The translations under genes were made by a program, and so were the position numbers. From an uncultured OCS116 cluster bacterium (GTDB taxonomy: Bacteria; Pseudomonadota; Alphaproteobacteria; Rhizobiales; TMED25), in contig CACMIP010000001.1 in the NCBI GenBank assembly GCA_902613795.1, positions 168,087 through 232,086 on the forward strand: DNA of 64,000 nt. The letters run 5' to 3'. The notes beneath the pieces are model-generated. The model was not told where the DNA came from. It made no database searches and saw only the letters and a list, made by a program, of their open reading frames with translations. Position 1 is the first letter of the stretch, and every line of letters starts with the position of its first letter. Shown piece by piece: positions 42,911-52,440 of this stretch.

Positions 42911-45448
42911 ATGACAGATCTTGATTATAAGAAGAAAAAAAATAATAACTCAATACCGGAGAATGCAAGCCACGCGAATGATGATGATTTATATGCAGCA
43001 AGCCTAATTGATCGCGTAAAAGACGTAAAACACACAAAGGGCACCCTCTTCTTTGTGGGCATAACTTTCATTTACCTTATGATTGGTATTACAATATTAC
43101 TAGTTAACTACAATGAGGTAATTAATTCCCCATATGCAATATTTGATATTTTTAAAATACAAAAAGTCCAGATCTACACTGCGGCATTTCTGATGGTTAT
43201 TCCAATCTTTTGGTTATATTACTCCATGGTCAGAAAACTCAAAGAAGTTACAACTATATCTGAAGGGCTTTTAAACACAGCACTAAGGTTAACACATCCC
43301 GTAAAGTCATCTGAAAAAGCTGTTTCCACACTAGGTAGCGCAATACGAAATGAGATTAGCCACATTACCAATGCGATTAATGAGGTAATAAAAAAATCAA
43401 GTGATATGGAAAAATCCGTAGCTCGTGAGATCAGTCAGATCGAATCAAGCATGTCTTCCAATGAAATAAAATTGACGGAAATGGTCAACTCTCTAAAGTC
43501 ACAGAAAGAAGAGATTGTAGAGACAACTTCTGCGACTAAATCGGAGGTCGAGGGGCTTCTAGAAAAGTTCCACAACGAAACATCAGAGCTTGATCGGCAA
43601 ATTAACTTACAGGTAAAAAAACTGTTAGCTATTGATGAAGAATTTGCAAGATCTATGTCAAAGTTTGATGATACTGTTGAAAAAATTGAAGCATCATCAG
43701 CGTTAATAAAAGATAATAGTGACGAAATCTCATCAAGTTTAAATTCAACAAATAATACTATTAATGACCAAATAACATCTGTAAGAACTGTTAGAGATGA
43801 GCTTGAATTAACACTCAATAATTTAAATAGCCTAATGAGTGAACAAAACTTGCGGCTAGAAGACTCAGTTGGTGAACTAAGTCGTTTAAGCGATGGAATG
43901 AATACAAAAATCCTTAACACAGATCAGCTTTTACTGAACTTTAAAAATGAAATGGAGCCTAAGCTCTCACGTATCTATGAAGGGTTAAGTAGTGATATCA
44001 AATCTCTCGGAGAAATATCGCACGCATACGAGACAAATATATCTGATATGAGCGCGACCACCATCAGAATCATTGATGAAAAATTAGCAGAAGAACTCTC
44101 AATCAATAAACGTCTATCTGATCATTTAAAGAATATATCTGAGGAGTTGAAGAACACGCTTTCAAATCAGATAATAAGTATCGAAGAAATATTTAAAGAT
44201 ATTAATTCGGAGGCAAAAACTACAATTGAAGGACAAAAATTTGAAATTGAGAAGTCTTTTGACCAAAAAATATTAGAGTTTAACGCAAAAACAAAGATGA
44301 TGATGGAAGCAATAAATGATATTACGAATGATACAACCAATAAGTTAAATATGACTATCAAAGAAATCCTTCAAACTATAAAATTAAACTTCAATGATAC
44401 ATCAAAAGCCGCAGATCTTGAGCTCTCCAGCATTCAAGATAATATGCACGAACAATTAATTGGGCTGAGTGCTAGTTTACTCGAAAAATCTGAAGAGCTC
44501 AGTCAGAATACAATTAGAAGCATTGAAGGTATTCAGAATAACATATCTTCATCTATCGATGACTTCCGAATTGAAGCAAGAAACACTACAAGTGATATTG
44601 CGAATGAGATATCCGCAACAACATCAAAAATATCGGCTGAAATGGTTAATGTTCAAAAAGAAACCCTCAATAAAATAAATAGCGAAATCAACCAGGTTTC
44701 AAATTCATACAACGAGAGTTTACTTAGCCTTGTAGAAGTTACTGAAAAACTTGTAAAAAATTTAGATGATACAAGAAGTTCAATCAAACAGGATATCTTT
44801 GAACTCCCTGATGAAGCAAATCAACATCTAGGCAAGATGAGAGGTGTCATTGAAGAGCAAATTGCAGCAATAGGTCAATTGAATTTATTAATCTCAGAAT
44901 ATGACGTAAATAGAGATATAGAATTGACCCAACCACAATTAGAGCACTCCCCAGAGAAAAAGAAAACAGCTACAAGAAGTGCACCAACTCAAACTCGAGG
45001 GAACCCAGCAAAAGATTGGATTTTGCCAGAAATCTTATCGCCAAAGGCAAGGATGACAGAGAAAAAAACTAGTGCTGATAATCAAAAACTTGAGATCCTT
45101 GAAAATGAAATCCTTGATTTTTTAAAGTTTGATTACGACAAACTATCCACATTGCTACCAAACAGACAGCCAAATGAATTCTGGGAGGCTTACTATAATG
45201 GAGCCAGTGATGTTATTAGCGAGAAAGACTATTCACGGACTGGGCGAAGATTATTCAATCAAGTTAAGTCAAGATATTCTGAAAGTAAAAAATTCAGAAG
45301 CCTAGTTAATCAGTATTTAAAATCTTTCGAAGAAATTGTTTCCAATTATCAAAAAGTAAACAATGAAAAAGAAATTAGTCAATTTCTTGACTCAGAGACG
45401 GGTATTTTATTTTTTCTAGTATCACATTCAATCGGTAAGCTTGATTAA
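42911..45448 (+). CDS. Membrane-anchored long coiled-coil protein
   Basis: An 845-residue protein. After about 40 hydrophilic residues there are two transmembrane helices (TLFFVGITFIYLMIGITILLV-like and AAFLMVIPIFWLYYSM-like regions near 45-110). The next roughly 550 residues show the repeating hydrophobic/charged pattern of a long coiled coil full of Ser, Asn and Lys, with no enzymatic motif. A globular C-terminal part from about 690 (DWILPEILS, QPNEFWEAYYNGASDV, YLKSFEEIVSNYQK) resembles that of coiled-coil proteins in other Alphaproteobacteria. It may organise the cell pole or envelope; this is inference. It is divergent from the ferredoxin gene. Confidence 0.75.
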   Translation: MTDLDYKKKKNNNSIPENASHANDDDLYAASLIDRVKDVKHTKGTLFFVGITFIYLMIGITILLVNYNEVINSPYAIFDIFKIQKVQIYTAAFLMVIPIFWLYYSMVRKLKEVTTISEGLLNTALRLTHPVKSSEKAVSTLGSAIRNEISHITNAINEVIKKSSDMEKSVAREISQIESSMSSNEIKLTEMVNSLKSQKEEIVETTSATKSEVEGLLEKFHNETSELDRQINLQVKKLLAIDEEFARSMSKFDDTVEKIEASSALIKDNSDEISSSLNSTNNTINDQITSVRTVRDELELTLNNLNSLMSEQNLRLEDSVGELSRLSDGMNTKILNTDQLLLNFKNEMEPKLSRIYEGLSSDIKSLGEISHAYETNISDMSATTIRIIDEKLAEELSINKRLSDHLKNISEELKNTLSNQIISIEEIFKDINSEAKTTIEGQKFEIEKSFDQKILEFNAKTKMMMEAINDITNDTTNKLNMTIKEILQTIKLNFNDTSKAADLELSSIQDNMHEQLIGLSASLLEKSEELSQNTIRSIEGIQNNISSSIDDFRIEARNTTSDIANEISATTSKISAEMVNVQKETLNKINSEINQVSNSYNESLLSLVEVTEKLVKNLDDTRSSIKQDIFELPDEANQHLGKMRGVIEEQIAAIGQLNLLISEYDVNRDIELTQPQLEHSPEKKKTATRSAPTQTRGNPAKDWILPEILSPKARMTEKKTSADNQKLEILENEILDFLKFDYDKLSTLLPNRQPNEFWEAYYNGASDVISEKDYSRTGRRLFNQVKSRYSESKKFRSLVNQYLKSFEEIVSNYQKVNNEKEISQFLDSETGILFFLVSHSIGKLD

Positions 45449-45477
45449 ATTAAAAGTATATGAAATCATCTATCTAG

Positions 45478-46491
45478 ATGATTATATTTCCAATAAATAG
45501 ATTAAAAATATCATTTGGGCCAGAGAGTTTCTCGCTAAAGGATAGTTTTACTATATCAAGAGGTGCAAAAAAATCAGCGGATTTAATAACTTTACGAATT
45601 TCTGACAATATTTATTCTGGTTTTGGAGAGTGCACACCAAACATTAGATATGGCCAAACTATTGATGGAGAGCTAAATAAATTAGAGGTAATGACGCAAG
45701 CATTAGAGGATGGTAATTGTGACATTAATAGAGAAACAATAAATAGATTATTCGAACCAAGCCCGGCGCGATCTGCGTTTGATATTGCATTATGGGATCT
45801 TGAATTAAAAAAAATAAAAAAATCGATTTGGTCTTTTCATAACGTCAAAAAACCTGATGCATTACCTACTATGATAACTTTGGATGCATCAACCGTTGAA
45901 AAGAACTTATCAACTGCGCGTCAATTTTGTGATAGCACGATATTTAAGATAAAGTTTAAAGGAGACAAAACAGATATAGATAGATTACTGAAAATTAGAG
46001 AGTGTTATCCAAAAAAAAGGCTGCTGATTGATGCAAATGAGTCAATAACTCCATCGAAAATCGGTAAATATATTGAGTCCTGCGAAAGATTTAATATTGA
46101 AGTTTTAGAACAGCCAATGAAGACAAAGTATGATGAGTTACTTGGGGCAATAAAAACTAAAACTATTTTATGCGCAGACGAGTCATGCTCGAGCCTTTTA
46201 GATATAAAAAATATTGAGAAATATTATGATGCGGTAAATATAAAACTTGATAAAGCGGGTGGCCTCACCGAGGCACTACTGATGCAGGAGGCAGCAATTA
46301 GCAAAGGGATAAAAACAATGAGCGGCTGTATGCTCTGCTCGTCCCTTGGAATAGCTGCATCACAAATCATTGCTTCTAAGGCAGAGTATATTGATCACGA
46401 TGCCCCCCTTTTCCTGGAACATGATCGAACGATAAAAATTAATTACTCACGTGGTAACCTGAATATTGCTGACTCAACATTGTGGGGATAA
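45478..46491 (+). CDS. Dipeptide epimerase (L-Ala-D/L-Glu epimerase type, enolase superfamily)
   Basis: A 337-residue enolase-superfamily enzyme. The acid/base lysines lie in FKIKFKG (K157/K159) and in the NIKLDKAGG segment. The metal ligands are D185 (IDANES), E211 (EQP) and D234 (ADES). This set defines the muconate-lactonising/dipeptide-epimerase group. L-Ala-D/L-Glu epimerase recycles murein peptides and this is the best guess, though other dipeptides are possible. The next gene starts on the base after its stop, so the pair is translationally coupled. Both lie downstream of the coiled-coil gene. Confidence 0.85.
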   Translation: MIIFPINRLKISFGPESFSLKDSFTISRGAKKSADLITLRISDNIYSGFGECTPNIRYGQTIDGELNKLEVMTQALEDGNCDINRETINRLFEPSPARSAFDIALWDLELKKIKKSIWSFHNVKKPDALPTMITLDASTVEKNLSTARQFCDSTIFKIKFKGDKTDIDRLLKIRECYPKKRLLIDANESITPSKIGKYIESCERFNIEVLEQPMKTKYDELLGAIKTKTILCADESCSSLLDIKNIEKYYDAVNIKLDKAGGLTEALLMQEAAISKGIKTMSGCMLCSSLGIAASQIIASKAEYIDHDAPLFLEHDRTIKINYSRGNLNIADSTLWG

Positions 46492-47376
46492 ATGGACTCT
46501 ATTGTTAAAAATTTAATTTATGAACGAAAGATATTATCCATTGGGGAAACCATAATTAATACATCACTTATTAGCGTAAATTACGACTTTGAGAATTATT
46601 ATCTTGAAACTACAAATAGGAGATACTCACTAAAAATTAACAAAAAAAGTGGCGATCAATGCTCCGTAATCAATAGAATGTATAATGATATAAAATTTAA
46701 TCCCTTAACTAGCAGAGAGATTTATTATTCAGATCCAGAAATATTATTGATGGAATACTTTCAAGCTGAGAGCCCAGATATGCGATTTATTAACCAGCAT
46801 ATTTTTGGTGAAAATATTGCTAAATTTCACACTAAAAGAGAGTCTTACTATGGATATGGATATGACACATATATTGGCTCTTTATTGCAAGAGAATAAAA
46901 TGAGTCAGTCATGGAAAAAATTTTATCTTAATCAACGCTTTGATTGTCTACTAAGTAAAATGAAAGAAACTTTGTCGATTAACTCTGAATTGAATGATAA
47001 AATATTAATCGTAAGAGACTATATCGATAGAAATCTATGCGAACCATCGAATTCAACCTTAATTCATGGAGATATCTGGACAGGTAACATACTGGTTGAT
47101 AATGATCGTAATATAAAGATTATTGATCCCGCATTATTCTATGCTGATAATGAGTACGAGCTAGCTTATATATATCTCAATGGTACATTTAGTCGTGGTT
47201 TTTATGATAGTTATAACCATATTAATCCAATTAGTAATGATTTCTGGCCGTTCAAGATATATGCCTATCAAATCATTCCCCTAATGCAATATACGCTCCT
47301 TGAGGGGCCAATTTATCTGAAAGAAATTAAAAAAATACTAGATTTCCTCATCAAACGAGAAAAATTAAAATATTAA
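46492..47376 (+). CDS. Fructosamine kinase / aminoglycoside phosphotransferase family protein
   Basis: A 294-residue protein-kinase-like phosphotransferase. The catalytic HGDIWTGNILV motif, the metal motif IIDPALFYADNEYELA and a short N-terminal glycine-free lobe fit the fructosamine-kinase family better than drug-resistance APH. Fructosamine-3-kinases repair glycated amines; bacterial members often act on ribulosamines or erythrulosamines. It begins one base after the epimerase stop, suggesting that both process small amino-acid or peptide derivatives. No signal peptide is seen. Confidence 0.78.
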   Translation: MDSIVKNLIYERKILSIGETIINTSLISVNYDFENYYLETTNRRYSLKINKKSGDQCSVINRMYNDIKFNPLTSREIYYSDPEILLMEYFQAESPDMRFINQHIFGENIAKFHTKRESYYGYGYDTYIGSLLQENKMSQSWKKFYLNQRFDCLLSKMKETLSINSELNDKILIVRDYIDRNLCEPSNSTLIHGDIWTGNILVDNDRNIKIIDPALFYADNEYELAYIYLNGTFSRGFYDSYNHINPISNDFWPFKIYAYQIIPLMQYTLLEGPIYLKEIKKILDFLIKREKLKY

Positions 47377-47445
47377 TTTTCTTCAAATATACGGCAAGTG
47401 AACTATAATGTATAAATTGAAAAATTTGGAGGGCATTTTTTTTCA

Positions 47446-48834
47446 ATGAAAAATCCAAATATCAAATCAATGTTGATCATTATCTTTGGTTCTTTATTCT
47501 TAAGCCAGGCTAGTATTTCTGCTGAAAAAAATCTGCAAAAATGCAGAGAATTTAGCAGAATTGGTCTGCATTTGCCTGCTATTGAGCAATGCCAAAAAGC
47601 AATGAAGGATGGCGTTAATAGTGAATCAGAATTAGAATTATTGTATTATTTGGCAAATTCTTACTCGTCAATTAACAACAACAAGATGGCAAAAGAAGCA
47701 ATAACTAAACTTCTTAAAACCAGCCCCTCAATTAGCACTAACGAATATTACCTAGCGGGCCTAATTGAAATTAAGTTAAATAACAACAAAGAAGCTATTT
47801 ACTATCTTGAGAAGGCAATTCTTGGAGAACCAAACTCAATTAGTATAAAAAGGCAGCTTGCAAGGGCATTATTCCAATCTGGTGACACAAGAAAAGCAAA
47901 TCTTATTTTAACAGGAAACTTTTATGAGGATAGTTCAGACACTCAAAGCATGACGCAACTGAGTGAAAATTTAATTTCTGAAGGAAATTTGATTAAAGCT
48001 AAATTGATAACGAATAGAATTATAGAAATTAATCCAGGTTATTCTTATGCGTACTATTTGAAATATATCATATCAATCAAAGAAGATGACTTACAAAATG
48101 CACTGGCAAATATCAATAAAGCAATAATGCGCGACCGAGAGAATATCAGGTACCTTATGGAGAAGGTAAAACTATTAATTACAAATAAAAAATATGATCT
48201 TGCAAAATATAATCTTACCATAATTGAACAACTGAGTCCAAATACACCAGGCATACCAAATCTATACGAAAATATCATAGATTTACAAGCTGCCGATCTG
48301 CATTCTTACGCTAGGGAAATGATTAAACAAAAAGATTATGAAAGTGCAATAAGCTACTATAATAAAGCGATAAATTTAAATCCTTCAGATGCAATATTAT
48401 ATTTTGAGCGAGGTCAATTACTTTCAATAATGAAAAATTACAAAAACGCTGAGAATGATCTTATTATTGCATCATCACTGAACGAAAGCCTTGTCGCAAG
48501 CAATGTAAATCTAATGCTCGGAAAAATATATTATCAACTCGGTGAAAGAGATAAATCTATTGCTTTCATTGATAGAGAACTCACAATAAACGTAAATAAT
48601 AAAGAGGCATTACTATGGCAAATCAGATCATATTCGGAGGCGGGCGAGTATGATTTTGCAGAGGATTATGCTGAAAAATTAATTGAAGTTGATCCTGTAT
48701 CTCCTGATGGCTACTCCATTCTTGGAGACATCAAATTAATGAAAGGTGATATCCAAAAAAGTAATGAACTCCATAATAAAGTAATAGAACTTGATCCAAA
48801 CTATAATATTGCCACAAGAAAAAAATCCGAATAA
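47446..48834 (+). CDS. Secreted TPR-repeat protein
   Basis: A 462-residue protein with an N-terminal signal peptide (about 1-26, hydrophobic SMLIIIFGSLFLSQASISA) and about ten tetratricopeptide repeats. Repeat cores such as AIEQCQKAM, AIYYLEKAI, ALANINKAI, AISYYNKAINLNP and DFAEDYAEKLIEVDP recur throughout. It is likely periplasmic and serves protein interactions, perhaps in outer-membrane or cell-envelope assembly. It has no lipobox Cys at the cleavage site. Neighbours do not define its job. A 69-bp gap with a GGAGGG-like site precedes it. Confidence 0.85.
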   Translation: MKNPNIKSMLIIIFGSLFLSQASISAEKNLQKCREFSRIGLHLPAIEQCQKAMKDGVNSESELELLYYLANSYSSINNNKMAKEAITKLLKTSPSISTNEYYLAGLIEIKLNNNKEAIYYLEKAILGEPNSISIKRQLARALFQSGDTRKANLILTGNFYEDSSDTQSMTQLSENLISEGNLIKAKLITNRIIEINPGYSYAYYLKYIISIKEDDLQNALANINKAIMRDRENIRYLMEKVKLLITNKKYDLAKYNLTIIEQLSPNTPGIPNLYENIIDLQAADLHSYAREMIKQKDYESAISYYNKAINLNPSDAILYFERGQLLSIMKNYKNAENDLIIASSLNESLVASNVNLMLGKIYYQLGERDKSIAFIDRELTINVNNKEALLWQIRSYSEAGEYDFAEDYAEKLIEVDPVSPDGYSILGDIKLMKGDIQKSNELHNKVIELDPNYNIATRKKSE

Positions 48835-48946
48835 TATGTTTAATTTTTTTCTTCAAAATTGGCACAAATATATATATAACTAAACATTATTATTTATCAC
48901 ACTCGTAAGTATACGGGGTACACTTGAAAGTAAGATGGGAGATAAA

Positions 48947-50167
48947 ATGTCAAATACACCTTGGAAATCAGATCAATGGCTAACTAGTCAGTGGAATTTT
49001 GCACCAGAAGTCACAAAGGAAATTAATTTTCCTGAAAAAATACAAGTCCATGATGTCACGCTGAGAGATGGAGAGCAACAAACTGGTGTTGCATTTAACT
49101 ATGATGATAAAATAAAGATAGCGGAAGCATTAGCAGAAGCTGGTATACATAGAATTGAAGCAGGCATGCCTGTTGTTTCTCATCAGGATGCAAAGGTTGT
49201 ATCAGATCTAGCAAAAAGAAATCTTGGACCTGAAATATTCTCATTCGCAAGATGTATGGTTGATGACGTTCAGCGAGCTGTAGATGCAGGTGTGTCTGGC
49301 GTCGTGATGGAAGTGCCATCAAGTCAACATTTAATCGAGCTTGGCTATAGATGGGAATTAGAGCGTGCTATTGATCTATCAATAGAGTCAACAAAATATG
49401 CCCATGACAATGGTCTAAAAGTGGTATTTTTTCCAATAGATTTCTCAAGGTCAGACCTTAAATGGGTTATTGATCTCATTGAAAAAGTAGGAAATGAAGG
49501 GCACATGGATGCTCTCGCATTGGTTGATACAATGGGTGCAACATCTATTCACGCAATGCCATATTTTGTGAGTGCAGTTAAAGAAAGAATTAATGTACCT
49601 CTTGAAGCTCATTTCCATCAAGATTTTGGCTTAGGTATTGCAAATACACTAATGGCTGTGTCAATGGGCGTTGAAGTTATCCATTCTACCGTGCTCGGTC
49701 TGGGTGAGAGAGCAGGCAATGTCCCAACAGAGGAGACAGTAATGGCTCTTAAAACGTTGTATAATAAGGATATTGGCATAAAAACCGAAAACCTAAAAGG
49801 GATTGCAGACTTGGTTCGGGATTTATCTGGGGTAAATGTTCCATCAAATAGACCAATTGTTGGCGATGACTTATTCAATGTTGAATCTGGAATCATAGCA
49901 AACTGGTTAATTAACTGCGGATATGAAAACCAGACTGAATTATTTCCATTTAGACCAAGTATGGTCGGACAAAAAGAGCCTGAAATAGTAATAGGTAAAG
50001 GTTCTGGAATTGACTCAATAAAAGATAGGCTTGATAGATTCCAAATCAAAGCAGATGATAAACAAGCAATGGATATCCTGATGGCGATCAAAGATTGGGG
50101 TCTTCAGAACAAAAGACTCATGAATGATGATGAGTTCAGAAAAATTGCTGAAGATACTTTATCTTAA
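48947..50167 (+). CDS. HMGL-like / isopropylmalate-synthase-related aldolase family enzyme
   Basis: About 406 residues of a TIM-barrel carboxyltransferase (HMGL-like) of the DRE metallolyase superfamily. The metal-binding HDVTLRDGEQQTG, the HFHQDFG segment with a HxH pair and the GERAGN motif are visible. Relatives condense or cleave 2-oxo acids with acetyl- or other acyl-CoA (isopropylmalate, homocitrate and citramalate synthases, HMG-CoA lyase). It lacks the C-terminal allosteric domain of LeuA, so it is not a simple leucine enzyme. The Met at 48947 is chosen because GGGAG lies five bases upstream. It heads an operon with an M24 peptidase and two D-2-hydroxyacid dehydrogenases. Confidence 0.82.
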   Translation: MSNTPWKSDQWLTSQWNFAPEVTKEINFPEKIQVHDVTLRDGEQQTGVAFNYDDKIKIAEALAEAGIHRIEAGMPVVSHQDAKVVSDLAKRNLGPEIFSFARCMVDDVQRAVDAGVSGVVMEVPSSQHLIELGYRWELERAIDLSIESTKYAHDNGLKVVFFPIDFSRSDLKWVIDLIEKVGNEGHMDALALVDTMGATSIHAMPYFVSAVKERINVPLEAHFHQDFGLGIANTLMAVSMGVEVIHSTVLGLGERAGNVPTEETVMALKTLYNKDIGIKTENLKGIADLVRDLSGVNVPSNRPIVGDDLFNVESGIIANWLINCGYENQTELFPFRPSMVGQKEPEIVIGKGSGIDSIKDRLDRFQIKADDKQAMDILMAIKDWGLQNKRLMNDDEFRKIAEDTLS

Positions 50168-50180
50168 TTGAGGAATTAGC

Positions 50181-51425
50181 ATGAAGATTGATCATTACGC
50201 CCGTGGAGGATTTAATGTCAGCTATGAGGAGAGAGTCTCTCCATCAGAACTCAGATCGCAACGAATACAAAAGGCGAAGACTGAGCTTAAAAAAGCAGGC
50301 CTTGATGCACTTCTTGTTTGGAAAGATGAAAATCAACGTTATCTTACCGACCTCAGGCCTCAGATTATTCATGGAAAATCGACCTGTTTAAACGGCGCAC
50401 TCCTTATTGAGAATGAAGAGCCGATTCTTTTTTGCTCTGGTGGCGAAAGAGATAGAATTGATAGAACAATGCCGTGGATTAAAGAAGTCCATACCATCCC
50501 AATTATTGAGGAAAAAGCGCTTATTCAGGGTCTTGTAAAGGATATACTTGGACCAGTTCTAAAAAAATATAAACTGGAAAAAGCAAAAATTGGACTGGAT
50601 GAGTCAAATATTATATTCCATAAAGCACTTGAAGAGCATTTTCCAAATTTATCCATCGAGGATGGCGATACACCCATGCAGAAAGCAAGGATGATAAAAT
50701 TGCCCGGTGAGGTTGTCATGCTTGAGGAAGCCACAGCAATTGCTGACGCAGTTTGTGCAACTGCGATTAATTCTGTTCAGGAAGGTGTTCGTGAGTGTGA
50801 TGTTGCAGCCAATGCAATGCACACGCTATATACTCTAGGTGGGGAATACTCACATGTGACAACACCTTTCGTTGCATCAGGTGAACACATGGCACCACCA
50901 AATAGAATCTGTTCTGATAAAATTATCAGAGATGGAGATTTAGTCTTTATTGATATTGGGGCAGCATGGAATGGCTATTTTGGTGATATGGCACGGACAG
51001 TTTATTGTGGTACACAAGCATCATCGCCGTCAAAAGAACAAATAAATGTATACAGTGCAGTGTATTATGGTCTGCAAGCAGGTATCAATGAAATGAGACC
51101 TGGTAAGACAAATAAGGACTCTGCAAATGCCCTCATAAACGAGGCATCAAAGTTTGGCCTTGGTGGACGTTTCTTATCGTTATTTATTGGTCATGGTGTC
51201 GGTATTGGAGCAAATGAACCGCCTTATATTGGCGAAACTCTTCCTGGTGCTCCGGAGTATGAATTTGAGCCGGGAATGGTATTTGCTGTTGAACCATTAA
51301 TTTGGATTGATGGCGTCAGAGGTGGTGGCGGAGTTCGCCTTGAAGAAATGGTGCTAGTAACCGAGGATGGGCCACATATCATGTCGAGAACGCCATTTGA
51401 TGAGAAATTAATAACTGATAAATAA
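50181..51425 (+). CDS. M24 family metallopeptidase (creatinase / Xaa-Pro peptidase fold)
   Basis: A 414-residue pita-bread-fold enzyme. Its metal ligands are D258, D269, H338, E371 and E388/389 (segments FIDIGAAWNG, GDMART, GHGVGIG, VEPLIW, RLEEMV), all present. Members include Xaa-Pro aminopeptidase, creatinase and DMSP lyase DddP. The substrate may not be a peptide, because it lies in an operon of hydroxyacid dehydrogenases. It does not show the N-terminal sequence pattern I know for DddP. It starts 13 bp after the HMGL-like gene. Confidence 0.87.
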   Translation: MKIDHYARGGFNVSYEERVSPSELRSQRIQKAKTELKKAGLDALLVWKDENQRYLTDLRPQIIHGKSTCLNGALLIENEEPILFCSGGERDRIDRTMPWIKEVHTIPIIEEKALIQGLVKDILGPVLKKYKLEKAKIGLDESNIIFHKALEEHFPNLSIEDGDTPMQKARMIKLPGEVVMLEEATAIADAVCATAINSVQEGVRECDVAANAMHTLYTLGGEYSHVTTPFVASGEHMAPPNRICSDKIIRDGDLVFIDIGAAWNGYFGDMARTVYCGTQASSPSKEQINVYSAVYYGLQAGINEMRPGKTNKDSANALINEASKFGLGGRFLSLFIGHGVGIGANEPPYIGETLPGAPEYEFEPGMVFAVEPLIWIDGVRGGGGVRLEEMVLVTEDGPHIMSRTPFDEKLITDK

Positions 51426-51439
51426 AAAGGGGCAATAAA

Positions 51440-52432
51440 ATGGCAAAAACAAAGATATTTATAACTCAACCAATAGCACAAAGTGCGATTGACAGATTGG
51501 AGCAAAGGGGTGACGTCGAGATAAAAGTATACCCAGATGCATCAAAAATTATACCATACGACACACTCATGGATGAAGTGATGCATTGTGATATTCTTTA
51601 CTGTTTATTACATGACGTCGTAGATAAAAAAATTATGCAAGCCAATCCAAATCTTAGAGCGGTTGCATCGCAGTCAATTACGCCTGATAGAATTGATGTA
51701 AAAGGAGCAACAGAAATAGGTATGCCTGTTACTGTAATACCAGCAGTTGTAACAGATGCAACAGCTGATATAGCTTTTGGGCTTTTATTATGCGTTGCTA
51801 GAAGAATACTTGAGGCAGATCGATTCGTTCGAGCGGGAGGTTATCCAGGAGCCCAATCTGCATTATTTTTAGGTGGCGATGTCTCCGGGAAGACACTCGG
51901 CCTTGTTGGAGGAAGAGGAAGAATCGGTAAAGCAACAGGAGTTCGTGGTAAAGGCTTTGGCATGAAAGTTATATACTGGGGACCAAATAGGATGACACCA
52001 GAAGATGAGGCTGAATTTGGATTTGAATATGTCGAATATGAGGAATTATTCAAGCAGTCAGATTTTGTTTCAGTTCATGCTGCGGAAAGACCAGAGACAA
52101 TTCATTTGATATCCGATAATGAATTTAAGCTTATGAAAAAATCTGCTTATATAATTAATACAGCAAGAGGGCCCATAATCGATGAGAAAGCAATGGTAAG
52201 AGCTCTTCAAAATGGTGAAATTGCCGGAGCTGGCCTAGATGTTTATGAAAACGAGCCACAGATCGAAAAAGAATTATTTGCGATGGATAATGTCGTTTTA
52301 GCTCCACATCTTGGGTCCGCTGGTAAGGATGTGCGCGAAGGTATGGCTCATAGAGTTGTAGACAATATTGAAGCCCTGATTGATGGCACAACACCACCAA
52401 ATTGCGTCAACCCCGAAACTTTAAAAAAATAG
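51440..52432 (+). CDS. D-2-hydroxyacid dehydrogenase
   Basis: A 330-residue NAD-dependent D-2-hydroxyacid dehydrogenase. It has the Rossmann GGRGRIG, the catalytic Arg in NTARGPIID, the Glu in YENEPQ and His in APHLGS. The expected glycine-rich loop GxGxxG reads GGRGRIG, slightly unusual. Glyoxylate/hydroxypyruvate reductase-like or phosphoglycerate-dehydrogenase-like roles are possible. It is third in the HMGL-M24 operon and 8 bp before a second, related dehydrogenase. It has about 25-30 percent visual similarity to its neighbour in the motif regions only, so the two are not recent duplicates. Confidence 0.9.
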   Translation: MAKTKIFITQPIAQSAIDRLEQRGDVEIKVYPDASKIIPYDTLMDEVMHCDILYCLLHDVVDKKIMQANPNLRAVASQSITPDRIDVKGATEIGMPVTVIPAVVTDATADIAFGLLLCVARRILEADRFVRAGGYPGAQSALFLGGDVSGKTLGLVGGRGRIGKATGVRGKGFGMKVIYWGPNRMTPEDEAEFGFEYVEYEELFKQSDFVSVHAAERPETIHLISDNEFKLMKKSAYIINTARGPIIDEKAMVRALQNGEIAGAGLDVYENEPQIEKELFAMDNVVLAPHLGSAGKDVREGMAHRVVDNIEALIDGTTPPNCVNPETLKK

Positions 52433-52440
52433 GTATTTAA

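Noticed and set aside
50181-51425. DMSP lyase DddP
   Set aside because: The M24 ligands fit any family member and the N-terminal region does not resemble the DddP sequence I know. No DMSP genes are nearby.
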